From the NCBI GenBank assembly GCA_022821905.1, contig JAJECS010000029.1:1-64000 (forward strand): 64,000 bases of DNA. Direction: 5' to 3'. The translations under genes and the position numbers were made by a program. The first letter of the stretch is position 1. Each line of letters begins with the position of its first letter. This document shows, piece after piece, positions 19,548 to 28,329 of this stretch. Under the pieces are notes generated by a model, which saw only the letters and a list, made by a program, of their open reading frames with translations, searched no databases and was not told the origin of the DNA. The DNA comes from Chloroflexota bacterium (lineage in GTDB: Bacteria; Chloroflexota; UBA11872).

Positions 19548-19850
19548 ATGCCCGCACTTGACGATGCCGCCATGGAAGCCGTGGTCCGCGCGCTATACGC
19601 GCATCCGAACCGCCGTCACGCCGTCCCGGTTGATTCCGACGACGCCGTCGGCAGTTTGCGTCTTGCGCTTGAGGCGACGGTGGAACGCCTGCACGGCATC
19701 GACGCCATGTGGGGCCGAGGCGTTCGGATCGAGGTGGAGCGGGACGATGACGGCATCCCGCATCGCGCATGGCTTTGGCGCGGCCTGGTCGGCGGCCAAC
19801 GACCAATGCGGGACGGCTTCAGCAGCGAGCCGCGGCGGGTGCGGGCGTAG
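19548..19850 (+). CDS. Hypothetical protein, 100 aa
   Basis: A short acidic-then-basic reading frame with an ATG preceded by a weak GAGAAA site. The content (alternating acidic and aliphatic residues, a WLWRG segment) is protein-like, but I recognise no family. It stands alone between the Ldh2 gene A and the convergent sulfatase-like gene. It could be spurious in this high-GC DNA. Confidence 0.4.
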   Translation: MPALDDAAMEAVVRALYAHPNRRHAVPVDSDDAVGSLRLALEATVERLHGIDAMWGRGVRIEVERDDDGIPHRAWLWRGLVGGQRPMRDGFSSEPRRVRA

Positions 19851-19905
19851 CCTCCATAGCTATATGCGCCGCCTTTTGGCCAGAATCTCCAGCGCTACCC
19901 CGGCG

Positions 19906-22317
19906 TCAACCCGCGCGCACGAACACGCGATCCTCCAATAGACCCAACCCAAGACTGAAGTAATAGTCCAATATCGCTCTAAACACATTTACAGATGTAA
20001 TCGACGGATATATCGCCTTCTCTCCTCCTTCGGGAAGCAGATAGGCAGCCAGGATTGCTGTCGGGTCGCCGGTCGCAAATCCCCAGTCCGCTCGAGAATG
20101 ATCACTCGTGATGACGATAATCGGCTGCCTATCAGAATTAGCGAGAATGCCGTCAATCACCTCAAGCATGCGTCCATTCAACCACATCACCTGACCGTGA
20201 AAGGCGGACGCCACTCGTGCATCATGCTCATCTGTCCATCCCTGTCCAAAAGCAATATTTCCATCCTGATCGAAAGAATATGGCTCATGCGGCTTCAACA
20301 AATGCGCAAATAGAAATCTTGGTGCATCACTGGGATTGCCTTCTTTCATATAGTCTAGCCAGTCCTGAGCGCGATACGGATGCCATGGTCCATACAAATT
20401 GCCAGGGTCTGCATCATAGTCGCCAAACTCCCAAAGTGCTTTCAGAAGCGTCGTTTCACCAAAATTCACCATAAATTGACTAGACATGCTAACGCCTCTT
20501 TCAAACGCCCGGTGCCATTGGAAGTACGCCTCGTATTCGTCATGTCTCCATTCGACGCGTCCTTCGGGTGTGAAATCCACAATCAGGTCGGCACTTCGAC
20601 TGGTCGCCGTCATCGTCCACCCTGACGACACATGGACATAGTTGTATCCCAGACTCTTTAGGATTCTTCCCAAATCATGACTCAGAGCCACATTGTAAAT
20701 CGTTGCGTGATCGATCTGGGATGTTCCGCATGGATTATCACCTTTGAAATAGCTCATATTTGTAGCCGACGCGATCGAATGCACGGTGCACGTATAGTTG
20801 CTGCGCGCTTGCGGATCCACATAGAAACCTCGCTTTTCGAGCTCGGCGACAAATGCGCTGTTATCAAACGACTCCAGCGATCCGCTGCGAGGATATGTAT
20901 CTAGGACGATATAGTAGATGTCCCTTAAGTCGTTGGGGTCAATTGACGCCGCTTTCTGGCTCAAGCTCGCATCAATCATAACCGGGTTAGCCAGAATATC
21001 GTTTTGCATATCGTCGGCGTTAGGTGATGACCGAACCCGGCTCTCTCCATTATCACTCACCGCTTGGTTCGCCAGGATTTCAGTGTCTCGATCCGGCTGA
21101 GAGGCGGTGGTGACCAGAATCTCCCCGAGCTGAAATATCGGGAATGCGACAAGCACGAGAGCTCCAAAATTGAGGATGCGACCGATCTTGTGCGAAAAAT
21201 CAACGCGGCCTCTTAGTAGCATGCCTATCCCCACGAGCGCCGGGGGGCCAATGCCGAGGAGAAGCCTCAGGTCTGGTTGCTCAGAATCGGCTATATAAAT
21301 ATGACCATAGGAAAAGAAGAGAACCCCAAGCAGTCCCGTGAATAAAGCTGCCGGCGCCGCTCCATTGAGAATAAATCGAAACGTTATGAATGCAGCTGCA
21401 ACTCCAGCCATAATGACAATGCTCGGAACAATCGCTTCGTGTGCTCGAATGAGAAGCAGATTTGTAGCAAGAAAGTGCAAAATGGCGAACGCGGGTATGA
21501 GCCATGGATAGATGTAGAAGGCCCGGCGCCTCGGTTCAGGCCCGGTTGGCGGGCGCGTCACCCCGAGCCAGGCGCCAACCGCTGTCCGCCTGCCGGCGAT
21601 TACCCCACCTGTCGCGAGCACCGCAGCGCGCAATCGCCCGAGCGCTTGGGTCAGACGGCGTGCGACGGGGGTCCGGAGCAACACGGCCGCCACCGCGGCG
21701 ACAATGCCGCCCGCGAGGCGCAACCGATCGTGCCACGATCCTTCCAGCGCCGCCCGCCAGCCCTCACCCCGCCATATCACCTCGTACGCCAGCGGTCCCT
21801 GCTCGGTCGGATTGAGATTGAGGGTCGGTCCAGCTCGGTCGGCGCCCGGCTCCATCGTGCCGAAGATGGCGTGGTTCCTCCTCTCTGGCGACACCCACAG
21901 TTGCAGGACCAATGCCTCGCCGGGCGCCGGATGGTAGGGCGCAAACTCAATTACGTATGGCTGTTGCAGGTGGCTCGCCTTGATCCCGACCCGCTCCTGT
22001 CGGACTAGCTCTCGGTCCGGCCCTTGCAGCAGCGCGGCCACCACCGGCGCCTCGCCGCGTCCCACCCCAGCCGCGCCCCAAATCCGAATCTCCGACACGA
22101 CGCCAGGCACGTCTTCGATGACCTGCTCGACGGATTGCTCGGGCCAAACCGGGCCCACGGCATCGACGATCTCGCCGGCGGGGCGGGTAACGAAGCTCGT
22201 GCGCGGCAGCAGACTCAGCAGCAGCCCCAGGCCGACCAGGCCGAGGAGCGCGGAGGCTAGCCGGAGCCGCGAGTCACGCAGTGGAACAACCTTGACGTCT
22301 GATTGGCACGGCTGCAC
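19906..22317 (-). CDS. Membrane-anchored sulfatase/alkaline-phosphatase-superfamily protein, mosaic
   Basis: An 803-residue protein with a GTG start. Residues 1-260 hold a membrane helix (about 20-38), an extracytoplasmic beta-rich domain and a second helix (about 200-215). Residues 265-400 contain several further helices. Residues about 470-790 are a sulfatase-like domain, with DIYYIVLDTYPRSG at its start and TSDHSRADWG near its end as metal-binding blocks. Proteins with this 'YYIVLD' type often sit in surface-polysaccharide loci and may transfer phospho-groups. DNA for the first 265 residues is GC-rich, while most of the rest (about 19950-21500) is clearly AT-richer, which suggests a fusion with transferred DNA. 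Exact reaction unknown. Confidence 0.75.
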   Translation of the reverse strand: MQPCQSDVKVVPLRDSRLRLASALLGLVGLGLLLSLLPRTSFVTRPAGEIVDAVGPVWPEQSVEQVIEDVPGVVSEIRIWGAAGVGRGEAPVVAALLQGPDRELVRQERVGIKASHLQQPYVIEFAPYHPAPGEALVLQLWVSPERRNHAIFGTMEPGADRAGPTLNLNPTEQGPLAYEVIWRGEGWRAALEGSWHDRLRLAGGIVAAVAAVLLRTPVARRLTQALGRLRAAVLATGGVIAGRRTAVGAWLGVTRPPTGPEPRRRAFYIYPWLIPAFAILHFLATNLLLIRAHEAIVPSIVIMAGVAAAFITFRFILNGAAPAALFTGLLGVLFFSYGHIYIADSEQPDLRLLLGIGPPALVGIGMLLRGRVDFSHKIGRILNFGALVLVAFPIFQLGEILVTTASQPDRDTEILANQAVSDNGESRVRSSPNADDMQNDILANPVMIDASLSQKAASIDPNDLRDIYYIVLDTYPRSGSLESFDNSAFVAELEKRGFYVDPQARSNYTCTVHSIASATNMSYFKGDNPCGTSQIDHATIYNVALSHDLGRILKSLGYNYVHVSSGWTMTATSRSADLIVDFTPEGRVEWRHDEYEAYFQWHRAFERGVSMSSQFMVNFGETTLLKALWEFGDYDADPGNLYGPWHPYRAQDWLDYMKEGNPSDAPRFLFAHLLKPHEPYSFDQDGNIAFGQGWTDEHDARVASAFHGQVMWLNGRMLEVIDGILANSDRQPIIVITSDHSRADWGFATGDPTAILAAYLLPEGGEKAIYPSITSVNVFRAILDYYFSLGLGLLEDRVFVRAG

Positions 22318-22356
22318 ATCTCAGATCTCGGCAGATGACGAGCGGTGCCGCACGAG

Positions 22357-23379
22357 CTAGGAGGTTTCGGCGTCCAGTGCCGCGAGCGCCTCCTCGGCCT
22401 TGCGCTTCTTCTCCGGGTCGGGATCGCGGGCGACGATGCGCTGCAGCGTGGCGCGCGCCTCGATGCCGCCTTTGGCGGCTACCTCGAAGGCCATGGCGTC
22501 GCGCTTTTCGTTGTATTGCGTATCAATTGCCACGATGTCGAGGTCCCAGTCACGCCAGTAGTACTGGTGCTGGCCTGGAGCCCAGCCGGCATATATGTCG
22601 TCCCAGGTGACATCGGGATCATGCGGCCTGAGGCTGCCCGGCGAAATGGGATCGGCCATCCGCTGAAACCGAAGGTCAACCGATAGCCGCAGACGAGCAC
22701 CCGTGGCCGGCGCCCCGCGATGGACCGTCATGCTGTGAAAGAACAGCACGTCGCCTTGCTGGAACGTGCCCCCCACCCAGGCACCGTGCAGCGGATCGGT
22801 GATTTCCGTGCCGCTGGCGCCGAGTGCGGGGGCGAAATCGAACACGCCCTGTCGGTGAGTCCCGGCGGCGATCTCGAGCCCGCCCATCTCCGTCGTCAGG
22901 TGGGTCAGCGGTATCCAGGCCGTGATGGTGTCGGCGGCGCCTTGCACGGGCACGAAGTCCTGGTGCGCCGGCGTGGTGTGAGCCGTGCGTTCGGGGAACA
23001 TCACGCGGGCGATGACCCGCGGCTGCGGCATCACGGGAGCGTCGAGCATCGCTCCGACGAGGTCCATCAGCTCCGAGCGGTGCTGCATGGCGTGAAACGC
23101 GGGCACGCTGTAGAGCTGGTTGTAGACCTTCTGATAGGCGGGCTCGGGCTCGACGGTGAAGGCGCTCAGATCGGCGATCTGGTCGGTCGCCGGGGAGTCG
23201 CCCGCTATCCAGCCGGCATCCCGCAGCACGGTGAGGAATTGGCGACGCAGGTCTTCGACCACGGGCGGCGGGAGAAGGCCGCGAACGAAGAGGTAGCCGT
23301 CACGGTCGAAGCGACCGCGGGCCTCGGCAGCGTCGCTCGCGATTCTAGTGGCGTCGAAGAATGGCCTTACGTCGCTCAT
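22357..23379 (-). CDS. Phytanoyl-CoA dioxygenase family protein (copy 2)
   Basis: A 340-residue Fe(II)/2-oxoglutarate-dependent oxygenase of the PhyH family. The iron triad is H139 and D141 in AHQDF and H220 in TVHRG, and R231 follows as the 2-oxoglutarate anchor. A C-terminal region after about 255, with WAPGQHQYYWRDWDLD, is shared with copy 1. It hydroxylates an unknown small molecule; bacterial PhyH enzymes act on substrates as varied as ectoine, alkylphosphonates and betaines. It starts in the gap after copy 1 (71 bases), within a duplicated upstream segment, at the end of the mqn transcript. Confidence 0.88.
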   Translation of the reverse strand: MSDVRPFFDATRIASDAAEARGRFDRDGYLFVRGLLPPPVVEDLRRQFLTVLRDAGWIAGDSPATDQIADLSAFTVEPEPAYQKVYNQLYSVPAFHAMQHRSELMDLVGAMLDAPVMPQPRVIARVMFPERTAHTTPAHQDFVPVQGAADTITAWIPLTHLTTEMGGLEIAAGTHRQGVFDFAPALGASGTEITDPLHGAWVGGTFQQGDVLFFHSMTVHRGAPATGARLRLSVDLRFQRMADPISPGSLRPHDPDVTWDDIYAGWAPGQHQYYWRDWDLDIVAIDTQYNEKRDAMAFEVAAKGGIEARATLQRIVARDPDPEKKRKAEEALAALDAETS

Positions 23380-23433
23380 CGTCAGACTCTCAGGAGCCGT
23401 GTCGTCGTGCGTGAGTGTAGCGAGCGCCGACTC
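23377..23433. repeat. Direct repeat flank of the phyH duplication, copy at phyH 2
   Basis: From the phyH start codon outward, about 57 bases are nearly identical to 24471-24527. Both include GTCAGACTCTC, then CGTCGTGCGTGAGTGTAGCG. The duplicated unit therefore runs from the end of mqnD through the phyH start, so the repeat includes any local translation signal. Confidence 0.8.
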
Positions 23434-23450
23434 CAACGCTGCCGCACGCG

Positions 23451-24473
23451 CTATGCGGTGTCGGCGTCGAGGGTGGCGAGCGCCTCGGCGGCCTTGCGCT
23501 GCTTCTCCGGGTCGGGATTACGGGCGACGATGCGAAGCAGGGCGGCTCGGGCCTCAACGTCCCCCTTGGCGGCCAGCTCGAAGGCCATGGCATCGCGCTT
23601 ATCGTTGTACTGCGTATCGAACTCCCCGACATTGAGGTCCCAGTCGCGCCAGTAGTACTGGTGCTGCCCCGGCGCCCAGCCCTCGTAGATCTGCTCCCAG
23701 GAGATGTCGGGATCATGCGGCCCGAGGCTGCCCGGCGCGATGGGATCGGCGAGCCGTTGAAAGCGCATATCCACCGACAGGCGCAGCCGAGAGCCTGAAG
23801 CCGGGGCCCCGCGATGGACGGTCATGCTGTGAAAGAACAGCACGTCACCCTGCTCAAACGTTCCGCCAACCCATGCGCCGTCCAGCGGGTCGGTGATTTC
23901 GGTGCCGCCGGCGCCCAGCGCCGGTACGAAGTCGAACACGCCCTGCCGGTGGGAGCCGGCCGCGATCTCGAGCCCGCCCATCTCCGCCGGCAGGTCGGTC
24001 AGCGGTATCCAGGCCGTGATGGTGTCGGCGGTCCCTTGAATGGGTGGAAAGTCCTGGTGCGCCGGCGTGGTGTGGGCCGTGTGATCGGGGAACATCACGC
24101 GGGCGATGATCCGCGGATGTGGCATGACGGGGGCGTCGAGCAGCGCGCCGACGAGGTCCATCAGCTCCGAGCGGTGCTGCAGGGCGTGAAACGCGGGGAG
24201 GCTGTAGAGCTGGTTGTAGACCTTCTGATAGGCCGGCTCGGGCTCGACGGCGAAGGCGCTCGGATCGGCAATCTGGTCGGTCGCTGGGGAGTCGGTCGCG
24301 ATCCAGCCGGCCTGCCGCAGGACGGGGAGGAATTGGCGGCGCAAGTCCTCGACCACCGGCGCCGGCAAGAGGCCGCGAACGACGAGGTAACCATCCTGGT
24401 CAAAGCGGCTGCGAGCATCGTCGGGGTCGCCAACGAGGGTGGTGGTGTCGAAGAAGGGTCGAACGTCATTCAT
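23451..24473 (-). CDS. Phytanoyl-CoA dioxygenase family protein (copy 1)
   Basis: A 340-residue paralogue of the next gene, colinear with it over the full length without visible gaps. The HxD...H iron triad and Arg anchor are at the same positions (AHQDF, TVHRG). It begins 48 bases after the mqnD stop, so it may be read from the mqn promoter. The two copies and their upstream flanks form direct repeats of about 1.09 kb, a clear tandem duplication. Differences are scattered substitutions, so both copies have remained under selection. Confidence 0.88.
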   Translation of the reverse strand: MNDVRPFFDTTTLVGDPDDARSRFDQDGYLVVRGLLPAPVVEDLRRQFLPVLRQAGWIATDSPATDQIADPSAFAVEPEPAYQKVYNQLYSLPAFHALQHRSELMDLVGALLDAPVMPHPRIIARVMFPDHTAHTTPAHQDFPPIQGTADTITAWIPLTDLPAEMGGLEIAAGSHRQGVFDFVPALGAGGTEITDPLDGAWVGGTFEQGDVLFFHSMTVHRGAPASGSRLRLSVDMRFQRLADPIAPGSLGPHDPDISWEQIYEGWAPGQHQYYWRDWDLNVGEFDTQYNDKRDAMAFELAAKGDVEARAALLRIVARNPDPEKQRKAAEALATLDADTA

Positions 24474-24527
24474 GGTCAGACTCTCGGGAGCCATGCCGTC
24501 GTGCGTGAGTGTAGCGAGCGGCTAGGC
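24471..24527. repeat. Direct repeat flank of the phyH duplication, copy at phyH 1
   Basis: This matches 23377-23433 with a few substitutions. Its outer edge meets the mqnD stop codon (24522-24524), which marks this copy as the original junction and the other as the derived one. Confidence 0.75.
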
Positions 24528-25358
24528 GCGAAGAATGTCCAGCGTCGGCAAGGCGTCCAGCAGTCCGGCTCGAACGGCGCGGCGGTACAGCGCTTCGAGT
24601 CCGGCGGCCCCTTGCGTTCCCATGTCACGGGTCAAGTCGTTGACGTACATCCGCGTGAACTCCGCGGTGAGTTTGGCGTCAACTTCCGGAGCAAAGCCGC
24701 GGGCGTAGGCCAGCGCCGGCTCGGGATGCGCATCGGCCCAGGCGATTGAGGCGCTCAGGGCGGACGCCAGCGCGCGCTGTCGGGCCTCGCCGAGTCCGCG
24801 CCGCACCACGTTAAGACCCAGCGGCAACGGCAGACCCGTCGAGGCGAACCAGCGCTCGCCCAGATCGACCTGCTTGATCAAGCCATGGTCGGCGTAGCTG
24901 AGCTGACCCTCGTGAATGACGATTCCCGCCGTCACGGAGCCGTCCCGAACCGCAGGCAGCACATCGGCGAAGGCCATTTCGACCGGCTGAAACGGCGGCA
25001 GGAAGATCCGGCCGAGGAGATAGGCGGTGGTGTGCTCGCCGGGGATCGCCACGGGCGCGCCGCGGAAATCGGTCTCCGCGCCTTGCGCAACGACGATTGG
25101 GCCGTAGTTGAGGCCCATGGATGAACCGCAGGAGGTGATGCGGTACGCGTCGGCGACATAGGGATAGGCGCCCGCCGACACCTGGGTCATGTCGAGGTCG
25201 CCGGCGAAGGCGCGCCGATTCAACGCCTGGATGTCGGCGTGGACCTCGGAATAGCCACCGGATGGCACGCCCTCGACCGCGACCTTGCCGTGGGCCAGCG
25301 CGTAGAACATGAACGCGTCGTCGGCGTCGGGGCTGTGGCCCACGGTCACCCGCGTCAT
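24522..25358 (-). CDS. mqnD: 1,4-dihydroxy-6-naphthoate synthase
   Basis: A 278-residue periplasmic-binding-protein-fold enzyme. It converts cyclic dehypoxanthinyl futalosine to 1,4-dihydroxy-6-naphthoate, the fourth step of the futalosine menaquinone pathway. The N-terminal GHSPDADDAFMFYAL is diagnostic for MqnD. Other family blocks are STGLPLPLGLNVVRR and the TTAYLLGRIFLP segment. It starts 13 bases after the mqnC stop and is the last mqn gene of the operon, followed by two phyH genes. Confidence 0.94.
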   Translation of the reverse strand: MTRVTVGHSPDADDAFMFYALAHGKVAVEGVPSGGYSEVHADIQALNRRAFAGDLDMTQVSAGAYPYVADAYRITSCGSSMGLNYGPIVVAQGAETDFRGAPVAIPGEHTTAYLLGRIFLPPFQPVEMAFADVLPAVRDGSVTAGIVIHEGQLSYADHGLIKQVDLGERWFASTGLPLPLGLNVVRRGLGEARQRALASALSASIAWADAHPEPALAYARGFAPEVDAKLTAEFTRMYVNDLTRDMGTQGAAGLEALYRRAVRAGLLDALPTLDILRA

Positions 25359-25371
25359 GACAGGCTGGCGA

Positions 25372-26475
25372 TCAGACGCCGGCGGGCGCCCCGTCGAACG
25401 TGCGCAGAATCTCGTAGAAGGTGTTGCGCTGGGCAGGCACGAATCCGGCCTCGCGGATCATGGTCTGCGTCTCGGCGATGCTCACCCGCGCGTAGTGCCC
25501 GGCTTCCTGCATGACGTTTTCCTCGAACAGGGTCCCGCCAAAGTCGTCGGCGCCGAAATGCAGCGCCACCTGCCCGACCTTCTTGCCCTCGCTGAACCAC
25601 GACGCGTCCACGTGGTCCACGTTGTCGAGGAACAGCCGTGACGCGGCCAGGATGCGCAGATAGCGATTGGCCGACGCCCGCTTGCCCTCCAGCTTGCGTC
25701 CGAGCGGCGTCCCGCCGGGGGCGAAGCTCCAGGGAATGAAGGCCGTGAACCCGCCCGTCTCGTCCTGCAGGTCGCGCACGCGCGTCAGGTGCTCCACGAG
25801 GTCGTCATCGGTTTCTACGTGTCCGTACATCATCGTGGCGGTGCTGCGCACGCCGGCGAGGTGCGCGGCGCGATGGACCGCGATCCACTCGTCGGCGTCC
25901 ATCTTGAGCGGGCTGATGGCATCGCGGACGCGGTTGGTGAGCACCTCCGCGCCGCCGCCGGGAAACGTGCGCTGGCCGGCCGCGAATAGGGCGGCCATGA
26001 CCTCGTCGTAGCTCAGTCCCGAGACCTTGGCCATCTCGTAGACCTCCGGCGCCGACCAGAAGTGCGGCGTGAGGCCGGGAAATCGTTCGCGGGTGGCGCG
26101 CACCATGTCGGTGTAGTACTCGAAGGGCAACTCGGGGTTGAGGCCGCCCTGCATGAGCACGGTGGTGCAGCCCATCTCGACCGCCGCCGCCATGCGTTCC
26201 AGCATCTGGTCGACGGTGTGCGTGTACGCGTCGGGCGCGGTGCTGGTGTGCGGCCGATAGAAGGCGCAGAACGAGCAATAGGCGTCGCAGAGGTTGGTGT
26301 AGTTGAGGTTGGTGTCGACCACGTAGGTGACGACGGATTCGGGATGACGCTGGAACCTGACCTCGTTGGCCAGCGCCCCCAGGTCCATGAGCGGCGCGTC
26401 TCCGAGCAGGTAGGACGCGTCGGCGGTCGAGAGCCGCCGGCCCTCGCGCACCTTGGCCTCAATCGCCCGAATCAT
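25372..26475 (-). CDS. mqnC: Cyclic dehypoxanthinyl futalosine synthase
   Basis: A 367-residue radical SAM enzyme. The cluster motif CxxxCxxC is C63/C67/C70 in NLCDAYCSFCAF, and MQGGLNPELPFEYY and FPGGGAEVL follow, all characteristic of MqnC. It performs the radical cyclisation of dehypoxanthine futalosine. Its ATG at 26475 overlaps the mqnA TGA (ATGA), showing translational coupling. The same frame stays open further upstream inside mqnA, but this is only lack of stops in GC-rich DNA. Confidence 0.95.
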   Translation of the reverse strand: MIRAIEAKVREGRRLSTADASYLLGDAPLMDLGALANEVRFQRHPESVVTYVVDTNLNYTNLCDAYCSFCAFYRPHTSTAPDAYTHTVDQMLERMAAAVEMGCTTVLMQGGLNPELPFEYYTDMVRATRERFPGLTPHFWSAPEVYEMAKVSGLSYDEVMAALFAAGQRTFPGGGAEVLTNRVRDAISPLKMDADEWIAVHRAAHLAGVRSTATMMYGHVETDDDLVEHLTRVRDLQDETGGFTAFIPWSFAPGGTPLGRKLEGKRASANRYLRILAASRLFLDNVDHVDASWFSEGKKVGQVALHFGADDFGGTLFEENVMQEAGHYARVSIAETQTMIREAGFVPAQRNTFYEILRTFDGAPAGV

Positions 26476-27233
26476 GCGGCATCGTGCTGGACGCTGACCT
26501 GTGCATCGAGCTCTCGAAAGCGGTCGACGGCCGCCCAGGCCCGCGGTCCAAAGCGGTACTCGAACGTCTGGAGATAGCGGCGAACCGCCGCCGCGTCCAG
26601 GCCGCAATCCGGCCGCCGCGCGGCCAGCGCCCCCAGATCGGCAAGGTTGACGGTGAGTTGGCGATCCAGGTAGTCCACCGCCGCCGCGGCCTTCGCCGGG
26701 GCCACGCCCGCACGCTGCATCCAAGCGGCAAATACGAAGGGCAGACCGGTCCATTCGTGCCATGCCGCCGCCAGGTCGGTGACGTGGGGATAGCGGGAAT
26801 CTTGCGGCGATTGCAGCAGCGCGCGGTCGCCGATGAGCAAGACGGCGTCGGACGGGGCGTCCAAGGGCACCAGCCGGTAGCCGCCAACGGCGTAGTGGCA
26901 TTGCAGAAGCACGCTCAGCAGCCGGGCTGACGTGGCCGTGTCGTCGATGACGCCAATGCACCGGCCGCCCAAGTCGGCGGGCGGCGCCTGGGAGAAGAGG
27001 AGCACGGACTTGGCGTCAGCCTGGGTGGCGATGCCCATGTCGCCCACGGGCACGAACAGGTCCGGATGGTCGAACGCGGCGACGATCGGCAGCGGCGCCA
27101 CGTCGACCTGACCGCCGCGCACGAGGTCGATCATGGCCCGGGGCGTCGCCGTGCGCGCCCCGGCTCGGACCGGATCATCGCCGAAGAACGGCTCGGTATT
27201 CAGATAGGGGATGCGCCCGAGACTAGGCAGCAT
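26472..27233 (-). CDS. mqnA: Chorismate dehydratase
   Basis: A 253-residue MqnA protein, first step of the futalosine pathway (chorismate to 3-enolpyruvylbenzoate), with a periplasmic-binding-protein-like fold. Residues 5-17 (LGRIPYLNTEPFF) form the family signature. DVAPLPIVAA and DDTATSA are also typical. The start at 27233 gives an 11-base overlap with mqnE upstream, and the stop overlaps the mqnC start. No mqnB (futalosine hydrolase) is present in the window; an MTAN-type nucleosidase elsewhere could serve. Confidence 0.93.
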   Translation of the reverse strand: MLPSLGRIPYLNTEPFFGDDPVRAGARTATPRAMIDLVRGGQVDVAPLPIVAAFDHPDLFVPVGDMGIATQADAKSVLLFSQAPPADLGGRCIGVIDDTATSARLLSVLLQCHYAVGGYRLVPLDAPSDAVLLIGDRALLQSPQDSRYPHVTDLAAAWHEWTGLPFVFAAWMQRAGVAPAKAAAAVDYLDRQLTVNLADLGALAARRPDCGLDAAAVRRYLQTFEYRFGPRAWAAVDRFRELDAQVSVQHDAA

Positions 27234-28329
27234 GGGTGCGCATGACGGTGTAGGTGGCGTTGCGCTCCACCGGCACCTTGCCGGCCGAGCGGATGAGCCC
27301 CACCAGCCGCGTGCGGGCGACGCCGACCGGGCTGTCGGCCAGCGCGGCGTGCGCGATGCGCTCGGTGCCAATGGTGCCGTCCAGGTCGTCGGCGCCAAAG
27401 TTCAGACCGATAGAGGCGGTTTCTTCGCCCGTCATCACCCAATAGGCCTTGATGTGCGGGAAGTTGTCGAGCATCAGCCGGGCGGTGGCGATCATGCGCA
27501 AATCATCGATGGCGCTGGCGTGGCGGGGCACGAGGTTCGTGGTGCCGAGCTGGTATTCGAGCGGGATGAAGCAGAGGAATCCACCGGTCGCGTCCTGGGC
27601 TTCGCGCAGGCGGACGAAGTGGTGGATGCGCTCTTCCAGCGTCTCAATGTGGCCGTAGAGCATCGTGGCGTTGGATTGCAGCCCCATGCGGTGGGCCAGG
27701 TGGTGAATCTCGATCCAGCGGTCGGCGCCGGCCTTGCCGCGAAACAGCTCCCGTCGCACCCGCTCCGAGAAGACCTCGGCCCCTCCGCCGGGCATGGAGC
27801 TGACGCCCGCGGCCATCATGCGTTCCAGGACCTCCGCGTCCGGGAGCTTGAAACGCTTATGGAAATAGTCGACTTCGGCGGCCGTGAATGCCTTGATCTG
27901 GACGGCGGGGCGCTCGTCCTTGATCGCGCGCAGCAGGTCCTCGTACCACTCGAACGGAATGTCGGGATGGTGGCCGCCGACGATATGCACCTCGTGCACG
28001 TCGGGTGGAATCTGTCCCAGGATTTGAGGGATCGAGTACTCGTAGGCGTGGCTATCGCCGTGCTTGGCGGCGAAGTCGCAGAACTTGCACGACAGCACGC
28101 AGATATTGGTCGGATTGATGTGGACGTTGAGCGTGAAGTACACGCGGTCGTCGGAGCGACGGCGGGCCGCCCAATCGGCCATTCGCCCCAGGCCGACGAT
28201 GTCCGGCGTCTGGAGGCAGCGGAGCCCCTCGGCCGCGCTGAGCCGGCGTCCTTCCCGGACGCTCGTCCAGATGGGCTCAAGTGCGGCGTCGCGGAAGCGC
28301 ATGTCGGGAGCGGTCAGCGTCTCAGGCAT
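27223..28329 (-). CDS. mqnE: Aminofutalosine synthase
   Basis: A 368-residue radical SAM enzyme joining 3-enolpyruvylbenzoate and SAM into aminofutalosine. The cluster cysteines are C77/C81/C84 in NICVLSCKFC. EVHIVGGHHPDIPFEWY and SMPGGGAEVF are typical of MqnE and separate it from MqnC. The start codon overlaps the 3' end of the tetR gene by 8 bases, and the 3' end overlaps mqnA by 11, so the whole series is one coupled transcript. Confidence 0.95.
   Translation of the reverse strand: MPETLTAPDMRFRDAALEPIWTSVREGRRLSAAEGLRCLQTPDIVGLGRMADWAARRRSDDRVYFTLNVHINPTNICVLSCKFCDFAAKHGDSHAYEYSIPQILGQIPPDVHEVHIVGGHHPDIPFEWYEDLLRAIKDERPAVQIKAFTAAEVDYFHKRFKLPDAEVLERMMAAGVSSMPGGGAEVFSERVRRELFRGKAGADRWIEIHHLAHRMGLQSNATMLYGHIETLEERIHHFVRLREAQDATGGFLCFIPLEYQLGTTNLVPRHASAIDDLRMIATARLMLDNFPHIKAYWVMTGEETASIGLNFGADDLDGTIGTERIAHAALADSPVGVARTRLVGLIRSAGKVPVERNATYTVMRTHAA

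Noticed and set aside
25372-26961. Fusion of an N-terminal domain to MqnC
   Set aside because: The extension is antisense-like, Arg/Gly-rich and overlaps mqnA in another frame. The start at 26475 is coupled to the mqnA stop.
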